A stretch of DNA of 17,515 nt from UKL13-2 sp040379385. Lineage in GTDB: Bacteria; Pseudomonadota; Gammaproteobacteria; Burkholderiales; Usitatibacteraceae. The notes under the pieces were generated by a model that did no database searches, had not been told where the DNA came from, and saw only the letters and a list, made by a program, of their open reading frames with translations. The DNA lies in assembly GCA_040379385.1 (NCBI GenBank), contig JBEILF010000044.1, forward strand, positions 1-17,515, in the 5' to 3' direction. A program made the translations under genes and the position numbers. Of the stretch, positions 1 through 7,868 are shown in pieces (the stretch's first letter is position 1; the number at the start of each line of letters is the position of its first letter).

Positions 1-60
1 CAAAAAAAATATTTTTTACCACATTGGTGGCCCCACGACCGTCAGGCGTGAGCATCCGCA

Positions 61-91
61 AAACAAAAAGCCAAGCATCTGCTTGGCTTTT
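61..91 (-). terminator. Rho-independent terminator of ssb
   Basis: Two 11-bp arms (66-76 and 81-91) pair perfectly around the four-base loop 77-80. Read on the minus strand, the stem is followed by a T-rich tail (TTTTTGTTTT). It begins about 20 bp after the ssb stop codon, so ssb probably ends its own transcript. On the plus strand the following bases are only weakly T-rich. Confidence 0.88.
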
Positions 92-112
92 GTCGATCCG
101 ATTTCAAAAAAG

Positions 113-595
113 CTAAAACGGAATATCGTCATCCATATCATCAAACTTCGCCGCGCCACCTTTACTCGGCGCAGGCTTTGCAGCGCCACCGCCGCTGGTT
201 GCCGGACGTGAGGCATATTCTGGCGCGCCAGCAGAGCCTCCCGCATCTCCACCGCCCATGCCACCGCGTGAACCCAACATCTGCATCGAATCCGCAAGGA
301 CCTCTGTGGTGTATTTTTCGACGCCATCTTTGTCCTGCCATTTACGCGTACGCAATTTACCTTCGACGTAAACCTGCGATCCCTTCTTCAAATATTCACC
401 GGCGATTTCCGCGAGCTTGCCGAAGAACGCCACACGATGCCATTCGGTTTGTTCCTGCTTTTCGCCGCTTTTATCTTTCCACTGAGACGTGGTAGCGATG
501 GAAATGTTGGTAATCGCGCCGCCGTCGGGCATATAGCGGGTTTCCGGGTCGCGGCCAAGGTTGCCGACGAGAATAACTTTATTGACTGAGGCCAT
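113..595 (-). CDS. ssb: Single-stranded DNA-binding protein SSB
   Basis: SSB coats single-stranded DNA during replication, recombination and repair, and recruits partner proteins through its C-terminal tip. The 160-residue product has an N-terminal OB-fold (about 1-110), with MASVNKVILVGNLGRDPE at the start and aromatic DNA-stacking positions W39, W52 and F57/F58. A Gly/Ala/Pro-rich flexible linker follows (about 109-150), then the acidic tip DDMDDDIPF. The start at 595 is chosen because homology begins there and a Shine-Dalgarno AAGGAAA precedes it. The frame stays open upstream to 670, but those 25 codons do not resemble SSB. It is divergent from uvrA across 241 bp, an arrangement also seen in E. 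coli, and has a terminator directly downstream. Confidence 0.98.
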   Translation of the reverse strand: MASVNKVILVGNLGRDPETRYMPDGGAITNISIATTSQWKDKSGEKQEQTEWHRVAFFGKLAEIAGEYLKKGSQVYVEGKLRTRKWQDKDGVEKYTTEVLADSMQMLGSRGGMGGGDAGGSAGAPEYASRPATSGGGAAKPAPSKGGAAKFDDMDDDIPF

Positions 596-651
596 AACGT
601 GTTTCCTTACATTTATGTGGAAAAACTGCACCCAATGCACTGAATGGAATT

Positions 652-667
652 CTGGTTCGAAGACCAG
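652..667. promoter_or_regulatory. LexA-like palindrome in the ssb-uvrA intergenic region
   Basis: The 16-mer CTGGTTCGAAGACCAG has the CTGN-N8-NCAG layout of a proteobacterial SOS box (CTGT-N8-ACAG), but with G/C in place of T/A at the fourth position of both arms. The E. coli ssb-uvrA region carries an SOS box, so the location fits. The double deviation means it may be a weak site or chance. It lies 57 bp upstream of the ssb start. Confidence 0.3.
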
Positions 668-779
668 CATTGCGTATCAAAAAATAGGTGCAGAACAGTG
701 ATGCGAACGAGTAATATAGCAGGTTGCTTTTTTTCGATGCGCGCCGATTTTTGCCGGCGAATCTGCTCATTAAAAGCGT

Positions 780-805
780 GTTGAATCAACATCTCTTGAT
801 TCAAC
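780..805. promoter_or_regulatory. Perfect 10-bp inverted repeat upstream of uvrA
   Basis: Arms GTTGAATCAA (780-789) and TTGATTCAAC (796-805) are exact reverse complements separated by six bases. Each arm also contains a small TTGA-N-TCAA palindrome. The repeat ends 31 bp before the uvrA ATG. It could be a dimeric repressor operator overlapping the promoter or 5' leader, or a hairpin in the leader. No T-run follows, so it is not a terminator. The regulator is unknown. Confidence 0.5.
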
Positions 806-836
806 GGTTTAGCCGAGAAAGTTCATCAAGCACTTT

Positions 837-3701
837 ATGGATTACATCAAGATTCGCGGTGCACGGACGCACAATCTGAAGAACGTCAACCTCGATTTGC
901 CGCGCCACTCGCTGGTGGTCATTACCGGCCTGTCGGGCTCCGGAAAGTCATCTCTCGCCTTTGACACCCTCTATGCAGAAGGACAACGTCGCTACGTCGA
1001 ATCGTTATCCGCGTATGCCCGCCAGTTCTTGCAACTAATGGAAAAACCCGATGTGGATCTGATCGAAGGTTTATCGCCGGCGATTTCCATTGAGCAGAAG
1101 GCAACATCACACAATCCAAGATCGACAGTGGGCACAGTGACCGAGATCCACGACTACTTGCGCCTGCTCTTTGCCCGCGCCGGTACGCCGTACTGCCCTG
1201 AGCACCAGCTCGCTTTAGAGGCACAAACTGTTTCGCAAATGGTGGATACGGTGCTGGCAATGCCTTTGGGTACAAAACTCATGCTTCTGGCACCTGCGAT
1301 TGTCGGCCGCAAGGGGGAACACGTTGAACTCGTCGACGAGTTTCGCAGCCAAGGGTTTGTGCGTATGCGCGTTAACGGAAAAGTGATCGAGATCGACCAA
1401 TTCCCAAAACTCGACAAACAAAAGAAACATACCATTGAGGTGGTCGTTGACCGCATCAAAACCGCGCCTGAGTTAAAGCAGCGTATTGCTGAATCTTTTG
1501 AGACCTGTCTTCGTGTCGGCAACGGCAAAGCGCTCGCGGTCGACATGGATTCGGGCAAAGAGCTGCTGTTTTCGTCGAAGTTTTCCTGCCCGATCTGCGA
1601 CTATTCGTTATCGGAAATGGAGCCGCGTCTGTTTTCATTTAACAACCCGATGGGTGCCTGCCCAAGTTGCGATGGGTTGGGTGAGATCACTTTTTTTGAT
1701 CCAAAGCGCATTGTGTCCTACCCTGGCCTGTCGCTGGCCGGCGGCGCGATCAAGGGGTGGGATCGTCGCAACCAGTTTTACTTCCAGACGCTGATCGGTT
1801 TGGCGGAACACTATCAGTTTGATATTGACAAGCCGTTCGACAAACTCACACCTGAGGCGCAGCAGATTATTTTATTTGGTTCTGGCAAAGACAAGATCCC
1901 GTTCAAGTATCCCGGCGAACGAGGCAAGCCCATCATTCGTGACGACGCGTTTGAGGGTATCGTGCCGAATTTGGAGCGCCGTTATCGCGAAACCGATTCA
2001 ATGGCAGTGCGCGAGGAATTGGCGAAATACATCTCAACCAAGACCTGCCCTGAGTGCGCCGGTACGAGGTTGCGCAAGGAAGCGCGCAATGTCAAGGTTG
2101 GCGATAAGTCGCTCCATGAAGTTTCAGCAATGGCGCTAAAGGAGTCAGCCCGCTGGTTTGCGGGCGTCAAGCTATCGACCCAAAAGATGGCTATTGCCGA
2201 GAAGATCATCAATGAGATCGCGGCACGCCTGCAATTTTTGAACAACGTCGGGTTGGACTATCTCTCGCTGGTGCGTTCGGCTGACACGCTGTCTGGCGGC
2301 GAGGCCCAACGTATTCGTCTCGCCTCCCAGATTGGCTCTGGCCTTACCGGCGTGATGTATGTGCTGGATGAACCATCCATCGGCTTGCATCAGCGTGACA
2401 ATGATCGCTTGCTGGAAACGCTAAAGCGCTTGCGCGACTTGGGCAACTCCGTCATTGTTGTTGAGCACGACGAAGATGCCATCAACAGCGCCGACTATGT
2501 CGTCGACATGGGGCCGGGGGCGGGCGTGCACGGCGGCATGGTGGTGGCAGAGGGAACACCAGCACAAATCAAGAAATCGTCGCAGTCGCTCACTGGCCAG
2601 TATCTCTCCGGCAAAAAGCGCATCAGCATGCCCAAGTCGCGCTTTAAGTTGGACAAGACGAAGCAGCTCGTCATAAAGGGTGCCCGCGGCAACAACTTGA
2701 AAAATGTGACACTCGAATTGCCGGTCGGTGGCATGATTTGTATCACTGGTGTATCGGGCTCTGGGAAGTCGACGCTCATCAACGATACCCTCTACAAAAC
2801 GGTCGCACACCATCTTTATGCCTCAACAAATGATCCAGCCCCCTTCGATTCAATTGAAGGTCTTGACCATTTCGATAAGGTGATTTCGGTTGATCAGTCG
2901 CCGATTGGCCGCACACCACGCTCCAACCCTGCCACCTACACAGGCCTTTTTACGCCAATTCGTGATTTGTTTTCGTCGGTGCCCGAAGCGCGTGCACGCG
3001 GTTATGGCCCAGGCCGATTTTCGTTCAACGTCAAGGGTGGTCGTTGCGAAGCCTGCCAAGGCGACGGCGTGATCAAGGTGGAGATGCATTTCCTGCCGGA
3101 CGTCTATGTGCCATGTGATGTGTGCCACGGCAAACGTTACAACCGCGAAACCTTAGAAGTCCATTACAAGGGTAAGAACATCACTGAAGTATTGGCGATG
3201 ACCGTTGAAAACGCCTACGAGTTTTTCAAGCCTGTGCCAGTGGTTGCGAAAAAACTGCAGACGCTGCTGGATGTTGGACTGGGCTACATTCGGCTTGGTC
3301 AAAGCGCCACAACTCTCTCGGGCGGGGAGGCGCAGCGCGTAAAACTCTCGCTAGAACTCTCTAAACGCGATACCGGCAAAACACTTTTCATTCTTGACGA
3401 GCCAACCACGGGATTACATTTCGCCGATATTGATTTGTTGTTGAAGGTATTGCACCGACTGCGTGATCACGGCAACACGGTTGTCGTCATCGAACATAAT
3501 CTTGACGTGATTCGAACGGCCGATTGGGTTATCGAGTTGGGACCGGAAGGCGGCGACGGTGGCGGCATGATCCTATGTGAGGGGCCGCCGACGATAATTG
3601 CGCAGCATAAGACAAGTTACACAGCGAAGTATCTTCGGCCAATGTTGGGCTTGAACGTCAGTAAACCTCTAGGCGTACCGAAGAAGACGGCAAATGCCTA
3701 G
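837..3701 (+). CDS. uvrA: Excinuclease ABC subunit UvrA
   Basis: UvrA is the damage-recognition ATPase of nucleotide excision repair. It dimerises, scans DNA and loads UvrB. The 954-residue length is normal. The tandem ABC layout is complete: Walker A GLSGSGKS at 31-38, zinc site CPIC/CPSC at Cys251, 254, 275 and 278, signature SGGE at 486-489, and Walker B ending D511-E512. The second half has Walker A GVSGSGKST at 638-646, zinc site Cys737, 740, 760 and 763, signature SGGE at 828-831, and Walker B D854-E855. The start MDYIKIRGARTHNLKN matches the usual UvrA beginning, though the ribosome site is weak (GAGAAAG about 16 bp upstream). It is divergent from ssb. The glycerate kinase follows on the same strand with no terminator in between. 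Confidence 0.99.
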   Translation: MDYIKIRGARTHNLKNVNLDLPRHSLVVITGLSGSGKSSLAFDTLYAEGQRRYVESLSAYARQFLQLMEKPDVDLIEGLSPAISIEQKATSHNPRSTVGTVTEIHDYLRLLFARAGTPYCPEHQLALEAQTVSQMVDTVLAMPLGTKLMLLAPAIVGRKGEHVELVDEFRSQGFVRMRVNGKVIEIDQFPKLDKQKKHTIEVVVDRIKTAPELKQRIAESFETCLRVGNGKALAVDMDSGKELLFSSKFSCPICDYSLSEMEPRLFSFNNPMGACPSCDGLGEITFFDPKRIVSYPGLSLAGGAIKGWDRRNQFYFQTLIGLAEHYQFDIDKPFDKLTPEAQQIILFGSGKDKIPFKYPGERGKPIIRDDAFEGIVPNLERRYRETDSMAVREELAKYISTKTCPECAGTRLRKEARNVKVGDKSLHEVSAMALKESARWFAGVKLSTQKMAIAEKIINEIAARLQFLNNVGLDYLSLVRSADTLSGGEAQRIRLASQIGSGLTGVMYVLDEPSIGLHQRDNDRLLETLKRLRDLGNSVIVVEHDEDAINSADYVVDMGPGAGVHGGMVVAEGTPAQIKKSSQSLTGQYLSGKKRISMPKSRFKLDKTKQLVIKGARGNNLKNVTLELPVGGMICITGVSGSGKSTLINDTLYKTVAHHLYASTNDPAPFDSIEGLDHFDKVISVDQSPIGRTPRSNPATYTGLFTPIRDLFSSVPEARARGYGPGRFSFNVKGGRCEACQGDGVIKVEMHFLPDVYVPCDVCHGKRYNRETLEVHYKGKNITEVLAMTVENAYEFFKPVPVVAKKLQTLLDVGLGYIRLGQSATTLSGGEAQRVKLSLELSKRDTGKTLFILDEPTTGLHFADIDLLLKVLHRLRDHGNTVVVIEHNLDVIRTADWVIELGPEGGDGGGMILCEGPPTIIAQHKTSYTAKYLRPMLGLNVSKPLGVPKKTANA

Positions 3702-3773
3702 ATTTGGCGGGCATCTTCGAGTATGTTGGCCCCAAACGGCCTGTCACTGCTCGCGTTTAAGAATTCAAACCTT

Positions 3774-5066
3774 ATGAGTCCTCGCGAACTGTTACTCGAT
3801 AGTTTTCGTGCCGCATTAGCGGCTGCTGATCCACTTCAAATCGTGCCGAAGCACCTGCCGACGCCACCAATTTCTGGCAAAACCATCGTCGTTGGCGCGG
3901 GCAAAGCAGCCGCAGCGATGGCCAAGGCGGTTGAGGATAACTGGCCGCTCACAGCCGATCTGCAAGGGCTAGTAATTACACGGTATGCGCACGGTTATGC
4001 AGACGCCGCGAGCCTGAATCGAATCCGCGTTGTGGAGGCCGGTCACCCTGTTCCGGACGATTCCGGCGAACGCGCCGCCCAGCAGATACTCGCCCTCGCC
4101 CGTTCCGCGCAACCCGAAGACCTGTTTCTGGTTCTTATCTCAGGCGGAGGTTCGAGCCTGCTGTCGTTGCCAGCGGGCGAAGTCACGATGGCAGAGCTCA
4201 AAGCGGTGACCAGAGCGCTGCTCAGCAGCGGCGCGCCAATCCAGGAAATGAACATCGTGCGCAAACATCTCTCGGCCATCCAGGGCGGGAGGCTGGCTGC
4301 GGCAACACCCGCCCGAGTTGTTGCGCTGATTGTTTCCGACGTGACGGGCGACGATCCATCGGCGATTGCCTCCGGCCCAACGGCACCAGACCTCTCCACC
4401 TATCAAGATGCACTCGACATCCTCAACCGCTATCACATCATGCCACCGATTTCGATCGCAAGGCATCTGTCGAAAGGTGCGCGCGGCGAGATGGCGGAAA
4501 CACTAAAGCCCGCTGACCCGGTCTTTTGCCGTGTTGACAATCGTGTGATCGCCACCGCCTATCAAAGTCTTTCCATGGCGGCGGCATTTTTCCAGCAGCA
4601 TGGCATTACGCCGATGATCTTGGGCGATAGCGTTACCGGTGAGGCTCGCGAAGTCGCAAAAGTCTATGCAGCGCTGGCGCGGCAGATTCAACAGCACTAT
4701 CATCCCCTCAAACCGCCGGTCGCACTGATCTCTGGTGGCGAATGTACGGTTACACTGGCAGCAGGAAATCAGGGGCGCGGTGGGCGGTGTTCCGAGTTTT
4801 TGTTGTCACTGGCGATCAGTCTAGGCGGGCTACAGCATATAGCGGCGATCGCCTGTGATACGGATGGCATCGACGGCTCCGAGCAAAACGCCGGTGCCAT
4901 TCTTACCGATCAGTCACTAATGCGCGCACGCGCCATGGGGCGAAACGCTCAACAACTACTTGATGCCAACGATGCGTTTGGATTCTTTGCGCCGCTGGGC
5001 GACCTTGTGGTCACTGGGCCTACGCGTACCAACGTCAACGACTATCGCGCCATTCTGGTTTTATGA
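3774..5066 (+). CDS. Glycerate 2-kinase, GckA/TtuD (MOFRL) family
   Basis: This family phosphorylates D-glycerate with ATP, giving 2-phosphoglycerate, and feeds glyoxylate, serine or tartrate carbon into glycolysis. In the 430-residue product I see VVGAGKA (39-45), GHPVPDD (90-96), SGGGS (123-127), RKHLS (163-167), SDVTGDDPSAIASGPT (188-203), and the C-terminal MOFRL part with ISGGE (319-323), GRGGR (334-338), DTDGIDG (362-368) and TGPT (414-417). Lys44 and Arg338 probably correspond to the catalytic Lys and Arg known for the family (inference). An in-frame ATG at 3723 would add 17 unconserved residues. I prefer 3774, where family similarity (SPRELLLDSFRAAL) begins, although neither start has a strong ribosome site. 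It lies 72 bp after uvrA and may be cotranscribed with it. The gene could be called gckA or ttuD; the sequence does not decide. Confidence 0.93.
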   Translation: MSPRELLLDSFRAALAAADPLQIVPKHLPTPPISGKTIVVGAGKAAAAMAKAVEDNWPLTADLQGLVITRYAHGYADAASLNRIRVVEAGHPVPDDSGERAAQQILALARSAQPEDLFLVLISGGGSSLLSLPAGEVTMAELKAVTRALLSSGAPIQEMNIVRKHLSAIQGGRLAAATPARVVALIVSDVTGDDPSAIASGPTAPDLSTYQDALDILNRYHIMPPISIARHLSKGARGEMAETLKPADPVFCRVDNRVIATAYQSLSMAAAFFQQHGITPMILGDSVTGEAREVAKVYAALARQIQQHYHPLKPPVALISGGECTVTLAAGNQGRGGRCSEFLLSLAISLGGLQHIAAIACDTDGIDGSEQNAGAILTDQSLMRARAMGRNAQQLLDANDAFGFFAPLGDLVVTGPTRTNVNDYRAILVL

Positions 5067-5079
5067 TCGCCCTCGGAGC

Positions 5080-5133
5080 CCGCGTGTAATGCGTTGGCAC
5101 CACGTGCCATCGGCCTTGGAGATCCACACGCGG
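5080..5133. repeat. Nested inverted repeats after the glycerate kinase gene
   Basis: The outer arms CCGCGTGT (5080-5087) and ACACGCGG (5126-5133) pair perfectly. Inside them GGCAC (5096-5100) and GTGCC (5104-5108) form a second stem with a three-base loop. The structure begins 13 bp after the glycerate kinase stop codon. There is no T-run after it, so it is not a standard intrinsic terminator. It could slow 3'-end decay of the mRNA or be a protein-binding site. The rest of the 236-bp gap to the response regulator holds no gene that I can see. Confidence 0.4.
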
Positions 5134-5230
5134 TGCCAGTACGCCCCGGCCAGACGACCACTTGGCTATACTCTTCCGGTGATGCCGGTGCTCGACATAG
5201 AGACAAGCCTACGATGGCGAATGACGGCTG

Positions 5231-5249
5231 GCGCTAGCCCCACTAGCGC
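5231..5249. promoter_or_regulatory. 7-bp inverted repeat upstream of the response regulator
   Basis: GCGCTAG (5231-5237) and CTAGCGC (5243-5249) are exact reverse complements around a five-base spacer, 53 bp before the response regulator ATG. A dimeric transcription factor, possibly the encoded regulator itself, could bind here. No convincing -35/-10 pair was found: TATACT at 5167-5172 has no matching -35. Confidence 0.3.
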
Positions 5250-5302
5250 TGCGGGCAGCTCTAGACGACTGTAGCGTAGATCAACGTTTTCGAGGGATAA
5301 AG

Positions 5303-5956
5303 ATGAAATTCCGAATCATGGTGGTCGATGATCATGCGATTGTGTTGCATGGGCTAACACAACTCATCAACAGCTCAACAGACCTAGAAGTGACAATGCA
5401 AGCCCAGTCCGCAGAGTCCGCCCTGGCTATTCTGGCGTCCCATCCGTTGCCTGACTTGGTTGTTACGGATGTTTCCCTGCCGGGCCTGTCTGGATTTGAC
5501 CTGACCAAAACACTCACCGCGCAACATCCGAACTTACCGATTTTGATCTTATCGATGCATGAGGAAATGGTGCACGGCGAGCGGGCGTTTCGAGCCGGCG
5601 CAAAAGGCTACCTCACTAAGCAAGAACCAACCGAGAAAGTCCTGTTTGCAATCCGCCGCATCCTTGGCGGGGAGAGATACCTCAGTGAACGCATGCAGTC
5701 ACTACTACGCCGGAGTGCCCGCGACAAGTCAAAGATCGGAATTGTGTCAGTGCTATCCAGCCTGACTGATCGAGAGCATGAGATTTTCCGGCTTATAGGC
5801 ATGGGAATGAGTTCCTCCGAGATTGCCGTAAAGCTCGAACGCAGCGTTAAAACCGTAGAGACCCACCGTGCGAATCTTAAGCTAAAACTTGGACTGCGGA
5901 AGGCCAGCGAATTGAATCGATTTGCCGCCAACTACGCAGACCGCGAACGAGTTTAG
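5303..5956 (+). CDS. NarL/FixJ-family response regulator, orphan
   Basis: This is a two-component transcription regulator of 217 residues. The receiver domain (about 1-120) has the acidic pair D9-D10 in VVDDH, phospho-acceptor D56 in TDVSLPG, switch residue S84 and conserved K106 in GYLTK. A LuxR-type helix-turn-helix covers about 150-200 (LTDREHEIFRLIGMGMSSSE, then KTVETHRANLKLKLGL). All residues needed for phosphorylation are present. The start is well supported by GAGGG seven bases before the ATG. No histidine kinase or target operon is adjacent, so its signal and regulon cannot be read from this window. It is convergent with the ribosomal operon; the operon's terminator at 6291-6322 may also stop its transcript. 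Confidence 0.94.
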   Translation: MKFRIMVVDDHAIVLHGLTQLINSSTDLEVTMQAQSAESALAILASHPLPDLVVTDVSLPGLSGFDLTKTLTAQHPNLPILILSMHEEMVHGERAFRAGAKGYLTKQEPTEKVLFAIRRILGGERYLSERMQSLLRRSARDKSKIGIVSVLSSLTDREHEIFRLIGMGMSSSEIAVKLERSVKTVETHRANLKLKLGLRKASELNRFAANYADRERV

Positions 5957-6214
5957 ACAAAGTATTAACTTGTCATGGTTAAAAATTGGGTCGCTGGACG
6001 ATTTGATTCGTATAACGGTGAGCGGCGATGAGTCCGTCGCGCTCTATGCCTACCTACCCGGAATGACGGTATAACGTTTCGGCAACCAATAGGTGCCGAG
6101 AATCGCGTTAACGTTTGGGAGTCAGAAAATCTACCTGCATCAATCGGATCGTAGTCCAGACGACAACGTGGCCGATCCCGGGCACGGCAGCTTAGCCTGA
6201 ACATAATTGGTTTG

Positions 6215-6279
6215 CCAATCGCCCAGAGGCAACTTCCTTCTAAGCAACCGGCGGCCCATGAAACATTCAGGTTAGGTGC
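6215..6279 (+). repeat. 65-bp interspersed repeat, copy A
   Basis: This stretch matches the reverse complement of 16328-16392 at 60 of 65 positions with no gaps. The differences are at 6234, 6254, 6264, 6272 and 6277. Shorter shared pieces (CGGCAGC at 6185-6191 and AATTG nearer the core) suggest the element extends about 30 bp to the left with indels. It lies in the gene-free stretch 5957-6342, between the response regulator and the ribosomal terminator. Neither copy encodes a recognisable peptide. Apart from this repeat, a small bulged stem-loop at 6080-6098 and the terminator, I see nothing in that stretch. Confidence 0.85.
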
Positions 6280-6290
6280 ACAACCCTTGC

Positions 6291-6322
6291 AAAAACAAAA
6301 AGGCCGGCTTACGCCGGCCTTT
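6291..6322 (-). terminator. Rho-independent terminator of the spc-alpha operon
   Basis: GGCCGGC (6302-6308) pairs with GCCGGCC (6313-6319) around a TTAC loop, and three flanking A-T pairs make a 10-bp stem. On the minus strand it is followed by TTTTTGTTTTT. It lies 20 bp beyond the rplQ stop codon and marks the end of the operon. On the plus strand a TTTATT tail could give some termination for the convergent response regulator gene. Confidence 0.93.
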
Positions 6323-6342
6323 ATTCGTCTAAACCTAGTGAT

Positions 6343-6744
6343 TTAAGCCGCTGCCTTTTCTTCGGCTTCAGGCGCTTCGCTTACAGCGGGACGATCAACC
6401 AGTTCAACAAGCGCCATCGGCGCGTTGTCGCCCTGACGAAAACCGAACTTCAAGATGCGCAGATATCCGCCGTTACGCTCTTTATAACGTGGGCCGAGTT
6501 CCGCGAACAGTTTGACAACCATGTCACGATCTCGCAGGCGGTCAAATGCCAAACGCTTGTTGGCCAACGTATCTTCTTTGGCAAGAGTGATTAGTGGCTC
6601 GGCGACGCGACGCAGTTCTTTGGCCTTCGGCAGAGTCGTCTTGATGACTTCATGCAGAAAAAGAGAGTTGGTCATGTTGCGCAACATCGCCAAACGATGT
6701 GAACTGGTTTTATTGAGTTTACGAAGACCGTGACGGTGACGCAT
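6343..6744 (-). CDS. rplQ: 50S ribosomal protein L17
   Basis: This is bL17 of the large subunit, a protein lining the exit-tunnel region. The 133-residue product begins MRHRHGLRKLNKTSSHRLAM, the family signature. It continues through TTLPKAKELRRVAEPLITLA (about 37-56) and KFGFRQGDNAPMALVEL near the end. The tail after about residue 118 is low-complexity and rich in Ala and Glu, as in many proteobacterial L17 proteins. A ribosome site AAAGGA lies close before the ATG. It is the last gene of the operon, with a terminator directly downstream. Confidence 0.98.
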   Translation of the reverse strand: MRHRHGLRKLNKTSSHRLAMLRNMTNSLFLHEVIKTTLPKAKELRRVAEPLITLAKEDTLANKRLAFDRLRDRDMVVKLFAELGPRYKERNGGYLRILKFGFRQGDNAPMALVELVDRPAVSEAPEAEEKAAA

Positions 6745-6775
6745 AGTAAATTTCCTTTGTTCTCTTGGCCGCTTT

Positions 6776-6793
6776 GCTTAGTGGAACCTAAGC
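6776..6793 (-). other. Small hairpin between rpoA and rplQ
   Basis: GCTTAG (6776-6781) and CTAAGC (6788-6793) are reverse complements with a six-base loop, in the 84-bp rpoA-rplQ gap. There is no T-run, so it is not a terminator. It may be an RNA processing or stability element. The stem is short and may be chance. Confidence 0.25.
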
Positions 6794-6828
6794 CAGCCTT
6801 GTTATCGTTATGGGTTATAGATATAAAC

Positions 6829-7806
6829 CTACTTCATCACACCGGCAGTGGGCCAATTCTCTAGTTTCATGCCGAGTGTCAGCCCCTTGCTGGCGAGGAC
6901 TTCCTTAATTTCGTTGAGCGATTTACGCCCCAAATTAGGCGTCTTTAGCAACTCGTTCTCGGTGCGCTGAATCAAATCACCGATGTAGTAAATGTTCTCG
7001 GCCTTGAGGCAATTCGCCGAGCGCACGGTAAGTTCAAGGTCGTCGACCGGCTGCAGCAGAATCGGATCCACTTGCGGTGACTTTGCCTCCTCAGCCTGCA
7101 TCGGCGTACCCTGAAGGTCGGCGAAGACGGACAACTGGTCGACCAACACGCGTGCAGCGTAGCGTACTGCTTCTTCCGGCTCAATCGAACCGTTGGTTTC
7201 AATATCCATTACCAAACGGTCAAGATCGGTGCGCTGCTCAACACGCGCACTTTCCACTGCGTATGAAACACGGCGCACTGGTGAGTAGGAGGCATCAAGA
7301 AGAATCGAGCCAATAGTGCGGCTTTCATCGTTGCGGCGCGCTGTTGCGGCAACATAGCCTCGACCTTTTTCAACTTTGATCTGCATGTCGATTTTGCCGC
7401 CAGCCGTTAAGTTGGCAATGACGTGGTCGGGATTCACGATCTCAACGTCGTGCGACTGCTCGATATCGGCACCGGTGACTGGTCCGGGCGTTGACTTCTT
7501 TAACTTTAGCGTGGTGTCTGTGCGATTGTGCAACTTCAACACCAATCCCTTTAGGTTCAACAGAATATCAACGACGTCTTCCTGCACCCCCTCGATGGTG
7601 GAGTATTCATGCAATACCCCAGAAATCTTGACTTCAGTTGGTGCATAACCAGGCATGGAGGACAAAAGGATGCGGCGAAGCGCATTACCAAGGGTGTGGC
7701 CATAACCGCGCTCAAACGGCTCCATCACGACTTTTGCGTGAGCTGGAGAAATGTTTTCGACGTCGATGATGCGCGGCTTCAGAAAAGTCGTGGCATTGCT
7801 TTGCAT
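6829..7806 (-). CDS. rpoA: DNA-directed RNA polymerase subunit alpha
   Basis: Alpha dimerises to start assembly of core RNA polymerase, and its C-terminal domain contacts UP elements and activators. The 325-residue protein has the N-terminal assembly domain to about 230 (EPFERGYGHTLGNALRRILL near the start), a linker, then the C-terminal DNA-binding domain with VRSANCLKAENIYYIGDL and KTPNLGRKSLNEIKEVLASK. Arg262 occupies the place of the DNA-contacting Arg265 of E. coli. The ribosome site is GAGG. It sits between rpsD and rplQ as usual, with a 62-bp gap from rpsD that holds a strong hairpin and 84 bp before rplQ. Confidence 0.99.
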   Translation of the reverse strand: MQSNATTFLKPRIIDVENISPAHAKVVMEPFERGYGHTLGNALRRILLSSMPGYAPTEVKISGVLHEYSTIEGVQEDVVDILLNLKGLVLKLHNRTDTTLKLKKSTPGPVTGADIEQSHDVEIVNPDHVIANLTAGGKIDMQIKVEKGRGYVAATARRNDESRTIGSILLDASYSPVRRVSYAVESARVEQRTDLDRLVMDIETNGSIEPEEAVRYAARVLVDQLSVFADLQGTPMQAEEAKSPQVDPILLQPVDDLELTVRSANCLKAENIYYIGDLIQRTENELLKTPNLGRKSLNEIKEVLASKGLTLGMKLENWPTAGVMK

Positions 7807-7831
7807 TGACGAGGGCCTCTATAGATTAACG

Positions 7832-7855
7832 CGCGCCGTGGCGTCCCACGGCGCG
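7832..7855 (-). other. Strong GC-rich hairpin between rpsD and rpoA
   Basis: Arms 7832-7841 and 7846-7855 form a perfect 10-bp stem (nine G-C pairs and one A-T pair) closed by a four-base loop. On the minus strand the next bases are TTAATCTATAG, not a T-run. Full termination here would silence rpoA, so partial attenuation, RNase processing or mRNA stabilisation is more likely. It falls entirely within the 62-bp intergenic gap. Confidence 0.65.
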
Positions 7856-7868
7856 GGAATGAAACGGA

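Noticed and set aside
1..32. A/T-rich stretch with a four-base-pair stem, as a second terminator downstream of ssb
   Set aside because: The stem (19-22 with 27-30) is too short, and the ssb terminator at 61-91 already explains transcript ending.
596..670. Upstream extension of ssb to 670
   Set aside because: The 25 added residues are not SSB-like, and a good ribosome site precedes the internal ATG at 595.
712..776. -35/-10 promoter for uvrA
   Set aside because: TAATAT at 712-717 has no matching -35, and TTGCCG (751-756) with TAAAAG (771-776) has only a 14-bp spacer. No call made.
5965..6204. Minus-strand open frame of 79 codons in the gap after the response regulator
   Set aside because: The peptide is Arg/Ser-rich with no family resemblance, no ribosome site is evident, and the region is next to an interspersed repeat. 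I regard it as non-coding.
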